The notes below the pieces were generated by a model. That model ran no database searches. It was not told the origin of the DNA and was given only the letters and a program-made list of their open reading frames with translations. From the NCBI GenBank assembly GCA_002943765.1, contig PQWQ01000005.1, positions 1,178,001-1,242,000 on the forward strand: a stretch of 64,000 nucleotides of DNA, given 5' to 3'. Positions within the stretch are counted from its first letter, which is position 1; each line of letters begins with the position of its first letter. A program made the translations under genes and the position numbers. This document shows, piece after piece, positions 11,980 through 23,289 of the stretch. Origin of the DNA: Psoroptes ovis (Eukaryota > Arthropoda > Arachnida > Sarcoptiformes > Psoroptidae).

Positions 11980-14109
11980 ATGGCCGATAGCAACGATGAT
12001 GATAATTATGGCCACAAACATAAGAAAAAAGATGATCTCTACCGACAACAAAAAGAATTGATGAAAGCGTTAGAAACACCGGAACAAAAACGACAACGAC
12101 GTTTGGCGAAAAAAGAGGAAAAAGAACGAAGACGTAAACGTTTGATGGGTTGGGATGATGAATATATGGGCTACACAAATGATGATAATCCATTTGGTGA
12201 TTCAAATCTTCATGAAACATTTGTTTGGAAAAAGAAATTTGAAAAAATGGGTATCAAACGTATTGATCATCAAGAAATTACTGCATTGAATAAAGATAAA
12301 ATGATAAAAAATCGACAAGAATTGGAAAAAGTAAAAAAACGTCGTCTAGAACGTGAACGTGAGCGAGAATTGCGGCAAGAAGAAATCGCTAAACAACAAA
12401 GAGATAAAGAAGCTGAACAATTTAAAGAATGGGCCAAGCAAGAAGATTATTTTCATCTGAAACAAGCACGTTTACGATCAAAATTACGTATTAAAGAAAA
12501 TCGAGCCAAACCTGTGGATTTACTCGCACAATACATAAGCGTATTTGGTGAAAATAAGCATTTAGAGCTGAATAATGATAATAATCAAGTCAACGAAGAT
12601 GATTCAAAAGAACGACAAGCCTATATGAAACAACAACGTGATGATGAAGAAGATGATTTGAATGATAAGATTAAATATTTACAATTGAAATACATTTCAG
12701 AACCATATAAAATTCTGAATGGTTTACGTATACGTGATATGGAAGATTTAATTGAAGATATTAAAATTTATTTAGAATTAGATAGTAATACAAAGATCAA
12801 TGAAAAATATTGGAAAGATTTACAAATAATTTGTGATGATGAACTGACTAAATTGAAACTAGCCAATATGGATGAACATGAACGTCGTCGTGAAAATATT
12901 AATCCATCCGTATCGGCTGATATTGCAGCAATATTGAAAAATAAAACCACAGAACAATTGAAATCACTGCAAATACAAATTAAGAAAAAAATTGCGACCA
13001 GAGAAGAAGGTATCGACATAAGTTTTTGGGAATCATTACTTTCACGTCTGAAAGCACAAATAGCACGTGCACGTCTTTATGAATTTCATAATGATAATAT
13101 GCATAAACGTAAAGAGTTAATAATGAAATATGAACAAAATATCAAAGAACTGCAACCAACATCGACCGCGAATAATGATAATGACAATGCTGTTGTTGGT
13201 GATAATAACGATGATAATGATGATGATAAAGATTCGAATGAATTAGATCAACCTACCACTGACGATCATACAATTCCATTGAATGATGAAATTGAATTCT
13301 TATCGAAAAATGAACTAAGACAAAAATGTATACAAGATTATGAATCGGGTGAATATTCACCACGTAAATTATCACTGAATGATATCAATTCCGATGTAGT
13401 TTTGATGTCTGCCGAAGATTTTATCAGTGATATCAAAGAAAAACGTCAAGAAACATTGAAAAAAATGAATGCATTTCCAACACCATTCGTAGTGTTTAAT
13501 CAAGATGATAATAAAAATAAGAATAAAAATGATAAATTAAAAATGAATTATGATCATAATGATGCAAAATTAACAAATGCTGAAGAATCATTCGTTCGCG
13601 AAGCTAGGAAAAATATGAACGATGATGAAGCAATATTTTCGGTTGAACAAGAATTGGTAGATGAAAAAGAATTATTATCATCGACAGCAGCGAATCAACA
13701 ACAAAAACTTTTGATCAAAGAAAAATTAAATTGGACAGAAAAATATCGGCCACGTAAACCACGTTATTTTAATCGTGTACACACAGGTTTTGAATGGAAT
13801 AAATATAATCAAACACATTATGATGTTGATAATCCACCACCGAAAGTGGTACAAGGTTATAAATTTAATATATTTTATCCAGATTTAATTGATAAATCAC
13901 TGACACCCACTTACAAGCTGATACCATGTAAAGATAATCCTGAATTCGCTTATATTCGTTTTATGGCCGGTCCACCATATGAAGATATTTGTTTTAAAAT
14001 TGTTAATCGTGAATGGAATTATTCATATAAAAGTGGTTTTCGTTGTCAATTTCAGAATAATATTCTACAATTATGGTTTCATTTTAAACGTTATCGTTAT
14101 CGACGATAA
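11980..14109 (+). CDS. CACTIN: Cactin, spliceosome-associated factor
   Basis: Single exon, 709 residues, close to the usual cactin length. The N-terminal third is a charged coiled coil with the conserved block LMGWDDEYMGYTNDDNPFGD. The middle domain (about residues 190-330) contains EPYKILNGLRIRDMEDLIED. The C-terminal cactin domain (about 584-709) starts LNWTEKYRPRKPRYFNRVHTG and ends LQLWFHFKRYRYRR, which is nearly invariant in the family. Cactin works in pre-mRNA splicing and, in flies, modulates Cactus/NF-kB signalling. Asp/Asn-rich linkers (around 390-430 and 510-530) are lineage expansions. The start codon is the first ATG after an in-frame gap. Confidence 0.95.
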   Translation: MADSNDDDNYGHKHKKKDDLYRQQKELMKALETPEQKRQRRLAKKEEKERRRKRLMGWDDEYMGYTNDDNPFGDSNLHETFVWKKKFEKMGIKRIDHQEITALNKDKMIKNRQELEKVKKRRLERERERELRQEEIAKQQRDKEAEQFKEWAKQEDYFHLKQARLRSKLRIKENRAKPVDLLAQYISVFGENKHLELNNDNNQVNEDDSKERQAYMKQQRDDEEDDLNDKIKYLQLKYISEPYKILNGLRIRDMEDLIEDIKIYLELDSNTKINEKYWKDLQIICDDELTKLKLANMDEHERRRENINPSVSADIAAILKNKTTEQLKSLQIQIKKKIATREEGIDISFWESLLSRLKAQIARARLYEFHNDNMHKRKELIMKYEQNIKELQPTSTANNDNDNAVVGDNNDDNDDDKDSNELDQPTTDDHTIPLNDEIEFLSKNELRQKCIQDYESGEYSPRKLSLNDINSDVVLMSAEDFISDIKEKRQETLKKMNAFPTPFVVFNQDDNKNKNKNDKLKMNYDHNDAKLTNAEESFVREARKNMNDDEAIFSVEQELVDEKELLSSTAANQQQKLLIKEKLNWTEKYRPRKPRYFNRVHTGFEWNKYNQTHYDVDNPPPKVVQGYKFNIFYPDLIDKSLTPTYKLIPCKDNPEFAYIRFMAGPPYEDICFKIVNREWNYSYKSGFRCQFQNNILQLWFHFKRYRYRR

Positions 14110-14240
14110 TTATATTGATCATAATCATAATGTTTTTTTTTCAAAAGAAAATCATTAATTTATTCATGAAAAAAAAAAGAAAGATCACACAATCCCAAAC
14201 ACCTTTCAAAAATAATAAATTACAAATATGTGAAATTCGA

Positions 14241-14246
14241 AATAAA
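14241..14246 (+). terminator. poly(A) signal of cactin
   Basis: AATAAA about 130 bases after the cactin stop codon, in the 343-bp spacer to the convergent nucleotidyltransferase gene. The rest of that spacer is plain AT-rich sequence. Confidence 0.5.
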
Positions 14247-14452
14247 ATTTAAATTAATTTATGATGATTATGAATAATTATGAATTCAATTATGAATGAT
14301 AAATTCAATTAATGTTCATGAATTGATGTATTATATGATGCAAAAAGTGGCCATTCATTGAATAAAATTCTGTTTAAAATTATTTTATAATTATCTTAAG
14401 ATTATTAATTGTTGTAGTTATTGTTGTTGTCAGACCATCATTATATATAAAA

Positions 14453-17400
14453 TTATGAATTTTTCAATAAAAATGTATTATAACATTGACTAAATACATC
14501 GATAGGTTCTTGTCGATCAATTGAATGAAGAAATATTTGTAATGTCGATACAATTAGATCTAATATTAAATATGTTGATGTTTTCGTTGAATCAACATCA
14601 AAACTAGCAAAATAATTTGCATCATTTTGCATATATGAATATGATAAATTGAACCATTCTTCATCATTATCGTTATTATCATTAGTATAATTGGCAAAAT
14701 TTTCAATAAATTTTTTCATTTCTTTTCGTAAACGTTTACGAAAATTTCTTAATAAATCAATCGAACCAGGTGTTTTATTTTGTATATATTGTTGTAATTG
14801 TATTCGTTCATTATTTTTATCACATATTGCAATCATATAATTTAATATATTCCATTGTGGATAACATTGAATTATTTTGCGATTTTTCGATATTTTAATC
14901 TGATAATTTTTCATGAAAAAATATTTTTCAAACAATATTTCAATAATATGTTTAAAAAATATCATTAAATATTGCCATTGTTTATCAATATCATTCGATG
15001 TTTGTAATTTATTGATTCTATCGATTAATTCATATTTATTATTGCTATTATCGTTATCATTATTATACGAATCGGTTACATTTAATTGATAACGAAAAAA
15101 ATTACATGGTGGAAATAGATCTGGTTCAGCAATCATTGTTAATGATTCTTCTAACAATATATCAATACAATTCCGTTCGTTTATACGATTATTAATATTT
15201 TTAATACAATAAAAAAATTTATGTACATTTCTGGTGCGTACATTATATGCAATATTATGATCCAAAACGAATGGATCTTCAATACAGAAAAATGATGTCA
15301 TATTAAAATTTTTTAATTGTTTTTCCAATTTTTCCAATGATAAATCAAATTTATTCACCATTTCACCTTTTCTTGGTCGTATTGCATACAAGTAGAAATT
15401 GAAATCATTATAAAATCTATGGGATATTAACAAAAATATGATTTGAAATGATCATAATGACAATAATCAATGATGAACAGCAAAACTCACCTGAAAAATT
15501 CTACCAATAATTTAGCTGTCGATTTTGTATTAAGTCGATGATTATTTCGATTATTTTGTTTCAAGAAATCGATATCATCACAAAAATTAAAATCCCATCG
15601 ATCAATAAGGAATTGTTTCATCAAATGTTGTTGTCGTTTTTTTCGATGAAATAATTTTGCCATTTTATTAAGATGTTCAATAGTGGGCAATATTGCCGGT
15701 GTTTGTTGTTGCAGGAAATAAACAACTAACATTGTAAATGCATATGTTGAAAACATATGCATCGATATAAGATTATTTGTTTTGGCCCAATATTTCAATA
15801 ACATTGTTAATTGATAAAAACGATAATCATATTTAGTGTAAAAATTTAATAGTCGACTATTTTGTACACCAAACATCGATACTAAACTTATATCACATTT
15901 AGTAAATTCAATTGTTGATTGCTTTTCCGACGGTATTTGTGATTGCAAATAACGTAAACATTGACGAAAATTTAATTTAATAATCGGACAACGGCGACTA
16001 TGAATGATTGTTGAATGATCATCACGTATTTGCAATCCGAACTCGATTTTCATTAATTTTTCAATCACTTCCAATGTTAACATCGATGTATGATAATCTA
16101 ATTTATCTACGCTCAAATTTTGAAACTCTATGAACAGATCAAAATCTGAATTCGATGTGCCTAAACCATTCGATATCGATCCAAATGTATGAACACGTGG
16201 TCGAAATTTTTGAAAATTTTTCATCAATATTTCTTCAAATAATTCCACAAATTTCATTAAATGATTTTTTGATTCATTCGATAGCGAATATTTACGATCA
16301 AATTCATTGAATTTTTCATCAAAATTATTCAAATCAATTATTTTGTCATATAATTCTCTGTGAATGTAAGAAAAGAATAATTAATAATTTGAAATTTGAT
16401 TAAAATAATATTAAATTCATCACTCATTCATACCTATGATTAAATTTTTCATATGTAATTGAACGATAATCAATCGGACAATTCATTTGTCTATTTTGTT
16501 TATTGTTATTATGAAAATTATTACGATATAATGTTAATTTAAGCTGTAATAAATGTTTACGAAATTCAACAATATTAATCGGATGTATTGATAAATATTT
16601 GTCATATAATGTTTTAAAATATCGCTGTTCATTCAATGTAAACCATTTACAATATTTGAGAAAATATAAAAATCTTTGTCCATAGGAGAAAAAATCATTA
16701 TATTGATATTGTCTACCATCTAATAGATCAGTAAATGATAATTTATTGTCATCATCACCGCCACCATTGTTGAATAATTTTAAACGTTCATCTAAATGTT
16801 CCATATAAATGAATATTATGGAAAAAATATATGAACATGTTCGCTGGGTATATGATATTATTAAACGTTCAATACGATAATCTGTTTCCAATAGATCATG
16901 ACAAAATTTATTCAATATATTTTCCAAATGTTTTTCATCCATACGATTCAATTTTAAACGTTTTAATTTTTGATCAGCAACACTATCATTCGATCTAATA
17001 TTTTTATTATTATTATTTTTATTAATGTTATTATTATCACTTTCATTATCATCCGATCTTCTATCAATATTTTCATCATCAATTTTTCGTGATAAAATTG
17101 TTATTTTTTGCTTACTGTCTTTTTGCTGGTTATTGTATTGTTGATTTTGATTCATTAGAATCGATTGAAATAATTTATCATAACGACCATTATTGTTTGG
17201 ATTTGTTTCTACATTACGATCACCATCAATATTGTGTAGATTAGAATTTTCAACGAAAAATGATAGCAATCGATGATCGGCAATCATCGGTGGTGATTTG
17301 GTGGTCGAATCGATACAATTTTTCATTTTCGACATATCGAATAAATCATTAACATTTAATTTTCTCCAATTATTTTCACAATTATTATTGTTATTATGAT

Positions 17401-18103
17401 TATTATTAGAATTTTCCAACAATTTTCTTGGTGAATTCAATTCGATATTAGAATTATTTAAATCATCGAATTTAGATTGTTGCATTGTTGGTGGTTTTGT
17501 TTGATTAATTATTTCATTATTTATATTGAAATTTGTTGGATGATGATTAGTTAGTCGATATTTAGATGATGATGATGATGGTGTCGATAACAGTGTAGTA
17601 GGAGATGATTGATTTATTGAATGAAAAGAATTGTTTTTCGATAAATTCATTGTTACTGATGATGATGATGGCTGTTGAGGAGGAGATGGTAATATTCCAT
17701 TTTTATGAAATATTTGTTGAGATAGCAATACATTTGTCGTTGAATGCTGTTTTGGCTGCTGCTGTTGCTGTTGTTGATTATGATTTAATGATGGAATAAA
17801 ATAATTATTATTACTTCGATGTTGCCATACATCAAACGGAATTCTTGAATTTGAATCATTATTATTAACAATAGGAGAAGCAGCTAGTGTCGATGAAAAT
17901 GTTGATCTTGGTGTTGTTGTTGTTGGCGATGGTGTCATAAATAAAAATCGATTATTTATCGGTGTTGATGATGCTGATAGTACATTGAATGATTGATTAT
18001 CGAAAAGGGGAAATGGAGGCCGCGGTATTTGCGGCTGCTGCTGTTGTCGTTGTTGATTCATTTCCAATAATTTTATCAATTCTTCTGGTTTCATTTTCAT
18101 CAA
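14453..18103 (-). CDS. non-canonical poly(A)/terminal uridylyl transferase
   Basis: Three exons, from the 5' end: 18103-16434, 16357-15491 and 15416-14453. They join through AG-A phase-2 junctions into 1166 residues. The first about 400 residues are Gln/Asn/Ser-rich and disordered. The catalytic module begins near residue 560. It has the G-S signature GSISNGLGTSNSDFDLF (about 615-631) with two metal-binding aspartates, and a third in KCDISL (about 711). The PAP-associated part follows with LLVEFFR-FYNDFNFYLYAIR and IEDPFVLDHNIAYNV (about 891). The EDPF-x-L-x-HN motif is typical of TUTases (TUT1, TUT4/7). Such enzymes add U or A to RNA 3' ends. Which subfamily it is, and U versus A preference, I cannot decide. 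Additional 5' exons are possible. Confidence 0.85.
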
Positions 18104-18554
18104 TTTTTGCTCAAAATTGTTTTTGTTACATTAGATTAGGGGTACGTGGGACATGAATCGATTCAATGGAAAGACACAACGCAAATTTCTATAAAAACAT
18201 TCAAAGACAATAAAATCTGCAGTCACCAAAGTGCAAACAATTTTAAAATGTCAAAATATGATCAACAAAATTGATGATTATTCATTTTTGTTGATCAAGA
18301 TTCAAATCAACAAAAAACACAAAAACAAACCAAAACAATGCAAAAAAAAAAAAAATTATGCGCCATTCATAATGGATAGGTCAAAATGGAAAATGGAAAT
18401 AATTAAATCAAATTGAATCAAATTAAATTTGATTTAATTGATTAAATCAATTAATCAAGATTTCTGGGAATTTGATTGCATATATGTTGGCTCAGATTAG
18501 TCAATTGACTGGTCACAATATTGAAGGCGTTTTAAAGTATTGTTCCTTGACTCA
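18104..18554. other. divergent promoter, nucleotidyltransferase and RING gene
   Basis: A 451-bp head-to-head spacer. AT-rich; no TATA box close to either start, no coding sequence supported. Confidence 0.45.
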
Positions 18555-18911
18555 ATGGTCGATCAATTAAAAAATCAAAACGATAAAAATCCACATAATC
18601 AGCAACAGCAACAACAACAATGGCGACAAGAATCAATGAAATCTAAAACAAACATTATTATTAACGATGATTGTTGTATTTGTTTTGGTACAATCAATAA
18701 TAAAGCAATCGTTTATGATTGTCAACATATATTTTGTTTTGATTGTATTAATGAATGGTTACGTATGAATCATAAAAAATGTCCATTATGTCGTCGTTGG
18801 ATTTATTATATTAAATATAATATTAAATCACGTTTAAATTATGATTTAAAACATGTTGTACATGTATCACAAGCACATCCATTATTTTTTAATCAACATT
18901 TTGTTCATTGA
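18555..18911 (+). CDS. small RING-finger protein, TOPORS-like
   Basis: The first ATG in frame is 18555, giving 118 residues. After a Gln/Asn-rich leader comes a C3HC4 RING: CCICF, then CQHIFCFDCINEW, then CPLCRRW. The spacing and the following YIKYNIKSRLNYDL resemble the RING and the helix after it in TOPORS, a ubiquitin/SUMO E3. TOPORS proteins are normally several hundred residues; here the frame stops about 40 residues after the RING, so the protein is essentially a stand-alone RING domain. A downstream exon was not found. E3 activity is inferred from the intact zinc ligands. Confidence 0.7.
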   Translation: MVDQLKNQNDKNPHNQQQQQQQWRQESMKSKTNIIINDDCCICFGTINNKAIVYDCQHIFCFDCINEWLRMNHKKCPLCRRWIYYIKYNIKSRLNYDLKHVVHVSQAHPLFFNQHFVH

Positions 18912-19059
18912 ACAAAAATTGAATTTGATTAGTCATGGTTTATTTTTCTTAAAATTGATAATTGTTAATAATTAAAAGCAATATTTGAAGCCATTTTGAA
19001 TTTTTTTGACCCATAATAATTATGATGTGTAGGGCCGATTGGTCCAATCGATCTCGAGA

Positions 19060-19456
19060 TCAAGTATTTCGTCTGAAAATTCGCCGCAAATGATACGCTA
19101 ACCATGAGAAAAAATCTCTGGCTTCAGGTGATGAAGAAGTACCATTTCCTGGTATCTCTTCATTACTGGCTGTCATATGATAAAGAGGATAATTATTGAT
19201 TCGTTTGTCATCGCTGTTCAATTTCGTTATTACATTCATCATCGGTAGCCGTTTATTCGATCCATCATCATTATCATTGATTTTGACATTATCAACTTTG
19301 ATTAATTTGATTTGGAAAAATCAGGTTAATCAGAATTTACTTCGTCATTAATTAATGAGAATACGTACCATTCGCATCATTGTTCAATAGAACAGATTTA
19401 CAATCAATGATCACTAAAGTCATCAGAATTGTTATCGAAATCAGTGTCAATTTCAT
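19060..19456 (-). CDS. secreted basic peptide precursor, unknown family
   Basis: Two exons: 19456-19369 and 19295-19060, phase 1, with a GTACGT donor and an AAAG acceptor, giving 107 residues. Residues 1-19 are a clear signal peptide (MKLTLISITILMTLVIIDC). The rest contains no cysteine. An acidic/Asn-rich pro-region holds candidate dibasic sites at NKR (residue 44-45) and DKR (60-61). The C-terminal segment (DFFSWLAYHLRRIFRRNT) is cationic, aromatic and can be drawn as an amphipathic helix. A strong TATA box lies about 90 bp upstream of the start. I do not recognise a family; neuropeptide-like or membrane-active peptide roles are only guesses. Confidence 0.65.
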
Positions 19457-19988
19457 TGTTTTGGTCTTGACTTCAAAGAACTTGTTTAATTTGTTTATTT
19501 GGTAATTACGCGATCAATTTGAATAAAATGTAATTTACCTCGTATTTATATACGAATCTTCGTTGACATCGATTACATCGTTGCTTTGTCATTATAACCA
19601 TTATATTTTGGTTATTTGGTTAATGAATTATTTGGTTTTCATTGTTTTTTATGACTCTGTAAAGGGTTTACCAATGTGTGAACATGGATTAGCATCACAT
19701 AAATAAATTAATGTCAATCATTATTTTGATTATTGTCATCATCACTAAGAGATGATCATGATTATTTAACTCGTTAACATGTCATCATGATCACCTATGA
19801 GACGTCTGTTGAATGCAAATGAAATGGATTTCAATTAATGACTTAAAAGATTGTAAATCAATCAAATTTTCGTAACAATTAGAAGATTAATCATGTTTTT
19901 TCGAATGAGTTTTTATTGAAATGTATTTAACATAATAAATAAATGATAAATAATAATATATAAATGGAATAATAATAATAATCAATGA
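19457..19988. other. spacer between secreted peptide genes
   Basis: Contains the TATA box above and the 3' flank of the TIL gene. No other feature seen. Confidence 0.4.
19541..19554 (-). promoter_or_regulatory. TATA box of the basic peptide gene
   Basis: On the minus strand this reads CGTATATAAATACG, about 85 bp before the start codon. The identical 14 bases recur at 20573-20586 before the TIL inhibitor gene. Confidence 0.65.
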
Positions 19989-20380
19989 TCAATTAATCGG
20001 ATTTTCCATCGGCGTTTCTTCATTCATTTTCATTATTTTATCACATTCATCCAACGGTACACAATGACCAATACCACCGGTAAGATCATAACCAATACGT
20101 ATGAAACCAGGCGAGCAAAAGCAGCCAGGTACACACATTTTAATGCAACCACGATTTTTTACTTGGCGATTCAAGCATGTTTCGGGGCATTTAGTACCAC
20201 AACTTTGCCACGTTTCATTCTCGTTGCAACATTCTTGGGTCGTTGATTGCGGTAAAAAGAGAAAATATCAATGAAATCATCTGTTATCAGATCAATTATC
20301 ACAAACTTACGGACAAAATTATCAATCATCAATGATACAATAACCACACAAATGATGAATGATAAAATGGTCGATTTCAT
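19989..20380 (-). CDS. secreted TIL-domain protease inhibitor-like protein
   Basis: Two exons: 20380-20311 and 20233-19989, phase 1, giving 104 residues. The signal peptide is MKSTILSFIICVVIVSLMI. The mature part has the trypsin-inhibitor-like cysteine pattern: CNENETWQSCGTKCPETC, then GCIKMCVPGCFC, then CSPGF and HCVPLDEC. The ten TIL cysteines are present plus one extra cysteine before the first (QCC). TIL proteins inhibit serine proteases with the reactive loop between cysteines 5 and 6 (here RQVKNRGC). In mites and ticks they are secreted in saliva, gut or cuticle. Inhibition specificity cannot be read from sequence. It shares its TATA element with the neighbouring peptide gene. Confidence 0.88.
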
Positions 20381-21372
20381 TTTTGTTGGTTGTTTTGAAC
20401 GAATCAACTTGTTATTATTCGCTGTATTGGTCGTATGAGGTGAAAAATATCTTGGTCAAAATACGATAATTGAATTGCAATAAGGTTCACAATTAAATTT
20501 AATTTGATTTCAGGTAATTCAATTTTGTTTCACAAATTAATTCATCCATTTATATCATGTTCCATTGATAATCGTATTTATATACGTATTTGAATGGCAG
20601 ATGTTTTTTGATCAATGGTTGTTTTTGAGTTTTATGCTTTCTGTTTATTTGTTTTGGTAAAAATATCAAACAAATTAATGTAAGTAGACCGCAAGTGGTT
20701 CTCAAAGCGATCTTATTAAATACGTTTGAGGCCTTAAGCACAAAGCACAAACATCTTTCAATGATTAACCATTTCATTTAATCAAATATTCTTGGTTGAT
20801 AATCATTGTGTGGATGTGTGATCAAAGAAATTAGTTCATGTCATTGTTAATTGATGTTTGCCAAGGCAAACATAATTAGAAGGAGATAATATTTGTCCTA
20901 ATTTTGGTAATAAAATGATGAAAATAATACCGCGGTAATGATAATAATTGATGATAATTATGATCATAATAATAATAATAAAACTCTTGAAATTTAATCA
21001 GAAAAAAAACATAAATAATTTGATAAACATAAATTTGAAATATGATAACAATTAAAGGATTATGTTTCAAAGCGAAAACATCATATGATGATCATTGATT
21101 GATGATCGATTAATGTTTATTGAATAATTTAGACAATCAATAATTGATTGATCGTATGATCGATAATTTTTGACATTGAAATCATTCAGAAAGCGATTCT
21201 GAGGATAATTCTTTCGATGATCGAAGCGCTAATTTAATCAATAAACATGAATTTCAATGAAATCAATTCTCGAGAAACTCCCTTGGTAAAACAACCTTGG
21301 TGAATTCCCGGAAAGTTTCTCAAAAAATAACCTAACCTGACCTCATTCACCAACAACTCAACACAGCATGGT
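20381..21372. other. spacer before the satellite
   Basis: Apart from the TATA box I see no gene. The minus-strand frame at 20550-20777 lacks signal peptide, motif or splice context. Degenerate copies of the satellite unit begin at about 21327. Confidence 0.4.
20573..20586 (-). promoter_or_regulatory. TATA box upstream of TIL inhibitor gene
   Basis: Minus-strand CGTATATAAATACG, identical to the element at 19541-19554. It is about 190 bp before the start codon, so a 5' UTR of about 160 bases or a small leader intron is expected. Confidence 0.55.
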
Positions 21373-21597
21373 ATAACCTAACCTAACTCAGCACAGCATA
21401 ACCTAACCTAACTCAGCACATCATAACCTAACCTAACTCAGCACAGCATAACCTAACCTAACTCAGCACAGCATAACCTAACCTAACTCAGCACATCATA
21501 ACCTAACCTAACTCAGCACAGCATAACCTAACCTAACTCAGCACATCATAACCTAACCTAACTCAGCACATCATAACCTAACCTAACTCAGCACAGC
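21373..21597. repeat. 25-bp tandem satellite with telomere-like core, 9 copies
   Basis: Nine head-to-tail copies of a 25-base unit containing TAACCTAACCTAAC followed by TCAGCACAGC or TCAGCACATC. Only one base varies between copies, in the order G,T,G,G,T,G,T,T,G. The complementary strand carries TTAGGTTAGGTTA, the arthropod telomere pentamer. Degenerate copies flank both sides (about 21327-21372 and 21598-21613). Confidence 0.95.
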
Positions 21598-21834
21598 ACA
21601 GCATAACCTAATCATTTTGTATTATTTGACTGACGGACAGCGTCAATCTTGGATGATCAATGATAGAATCATATAATCGATTTTCTTAATATGGAATTAG
21701 GAGAAAAAATTTCATTTATTGATATTTTTGTTTTATGGAAAATCAAATTCAAAATTGGATCACTGATCATTTGTTGGCCGCAAGGCAATGTCATCAATGT
21801 CTTCATTCGAAATCAATTGGCGGGAATTTTGAGT

Positions 21835-22195
21835 TTAACAAAGGACATGGCAAAACCAACCGCAATGTCTAGGATTTTTGCAATAATGTCTACAAACACG
21901 ACGACAAATACCGCCAGCTTCGGGAGCAAAAATGATTGTTTTCGAACCATCAACACTTACGCCATCATTGCTGAAATGGTTTTCAACTTTTTCGATCATT
22001 TGCAGTTCTTCTGCTCCAGATCATCATCGAAGAAAATTGATTATCATCGAAGAATATTCGGAAAAAGAATCAGTAAATGATTTTGATCAATAATCGAATT
22101 CCTAACTCACCATTCGAAGGAAATGATGATGCTTCAATGGTCATGGCCATTATGATGGCCATCATGACGATCATTACGATTGGTAAATGTTTCAT
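21835..22195 (-). CDS. secreted Cys-rich peptide, paralog A
   Basis: Two exons: 22195-22111 and 22010-21835, phase 1, giving 86 residues. The signal peptide (about 1-22) is Met/Ile-rich, MKHLPIVMIVMMAIIMAMTIEA. The pro-region contains KTIIFAPEAGG. The C-terminal 23 residues carry six cysteines at 64, 68, 72, 78, 82 and 86, a C-x3-C-x3-C-x5-C-x3-C-x3-C framework. The last residue is a cysteine. Gene structure, phase and framework match paralogs B and C downstream, so they are tandem duplicates. The CAG acceptor giving NEELQ was chosen because it matches paralog C; GGAG four bases earlier is also in frame. I do not recognise the family. The spacing suggests two short helices joined by a five-residue turn and three disulphides, so an antimicrobial or toxin-like role is possible but unproven. 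Confidence 0.8.
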
Positions 22196-22278
22196 ATTTG
22201 ATTGTTATTGATTGAAAATCAACAGTTTCGATGTTTAGATTTTAATGAACACAAATACAAATCTTAGATGGTTGAGGG

Positions 22279-22286
22279 TTTATATA
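22279..22286 (-). promoter_or_regulatory. TATA box, paralog A
   Basis: Minus-strand TATATAAA, about 85 bp upstream of the start codon. Confidence 0.6.
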
Positions 22287-22834
22287 TGACGATTTATAAA
22301 TAATATTGGATTTAAATCTCAATTAATCACTGGTATTGATTTGTTTGTCAACAATTATGATGATGATAATGATACTTGACATTGTACAATGTTTTTAATG
22401 ATGGAATCATTCATATGATTTGAAGGTTCTTGTTGTTTGATTTTTCGAACAATGTTTACTCATTATCTCAATTTGTATTGATCAAATGACTTTGAACAGA
22501 CCATTGATCTGATTGTTGATCGAATGCCAGCATTCTTTATTGTTGATACAGATGATCAAGTGGCTGGAACGGCTTGAAATGATCAATCGAACGATTTATG
22601 ATCAAAACATTCAATTTGACCTTTAAACTAATGGTGGAATCGAATGTGGTAATTCGACCTAAAAAATTTTTTTGGAATTGCAAACAGCGATCATTTGGAC
22701 AATTATGGATCCTCATTTGATGGCATCAAAGTAAATTGACTCACAAAGATTACATTTTACAAATTTTTTATTTTTATTTTTTAATTTAAGAAAATTAATC
22801 AAAGTTAATTACATCATGATTACAATCGATTGAT

Positions 22835-23176
22835 TCAAATCCATTTACAAATTTTACGACATGCCCAACTGCAAATAAAACGAATAAAACAAATACGTTT
22901 GCATACCATACGACAAGTATCACTGTTTGCTTCAGGTGCAAACACAATGGTTGTACCATTTTCAACCTGTAATTGATATTCATTGACAAATTTTTCAGCT
23001 TGTTCAGCCGCATCGTATTGTTCTGATATGAGTAAATGGATTCAAATAATAATTAATCTGAAATCTAAGGATTAATCAATCATTAACATACCATCGGATA
23101 TGATTTCAGCTTCAATACTGATGGCCATAATGATGGCCATCATCATCATAATCATTGCAATGGACAAGTATTTCAT
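22835..23176 (-). CDS. secreted Cys-rich peptide, paralog B
   Basis: Two exons: 23176-23092 and 23022-22835, phase 1, with donor GTATGT and acceptor ATCAG, giving 90 residues. The signal peptide is MKYLSIAMIMMMMAIIMAIS. The pro-region EQAEKFVNEYQLQ and TTIVFAPEA parallels paralog C almost residue by residue. Cysteines at 65, 69, 73, 79, 83 and 87 keep the C-x3-C-x3-C-x5-C-x3-C-x3-C spacing. The intervening residues differ strongly from A and C (RMV, KRI, FIRFI, SWA, RKI), and three extra residues follow the last cysteine. Loop residues are basic and hydrophobic. Same function as its paralogs is inferred. Confidence 0.82.
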
Positions 23177-23281
23177 TTTTAAAATTGTTAGATTTGAAAA
23201 TTTTTAAATTTTTGACACAAAAAAAATAATTAAATTGATTAATTAATGATTTATAAATACATGGCTTTAATACGACCAGTA

Positions 23282-23289
23282 TTTATATA
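23282..23289 (-). promoter_or_regulatory. TATA box, paralog B
   Basis: Minus-strand TATATAAA, about 105 bp upstream of the start codon. Confidence 0.6.

Noticed and set aside
20550..20777. Minus-strand frame with a hydrophobic stretch before the TIL gene
   Set aside because: Overlaps the TIL promoter TATA box and has no signal-peptide-like start or conservation evidence.
21373..21597. Regular direct repeats that could be taken for a CRISPR array
   Set aside because: Units are contiguous with no unique spacers and the genome is eukaryotic; it is a satellite.
22011..22018. Alternative acceptor GGAG for paralog A
   Set aside because: In frame, but the CAG four bases downstream matches the exon 2 start of paralog C and has better context.
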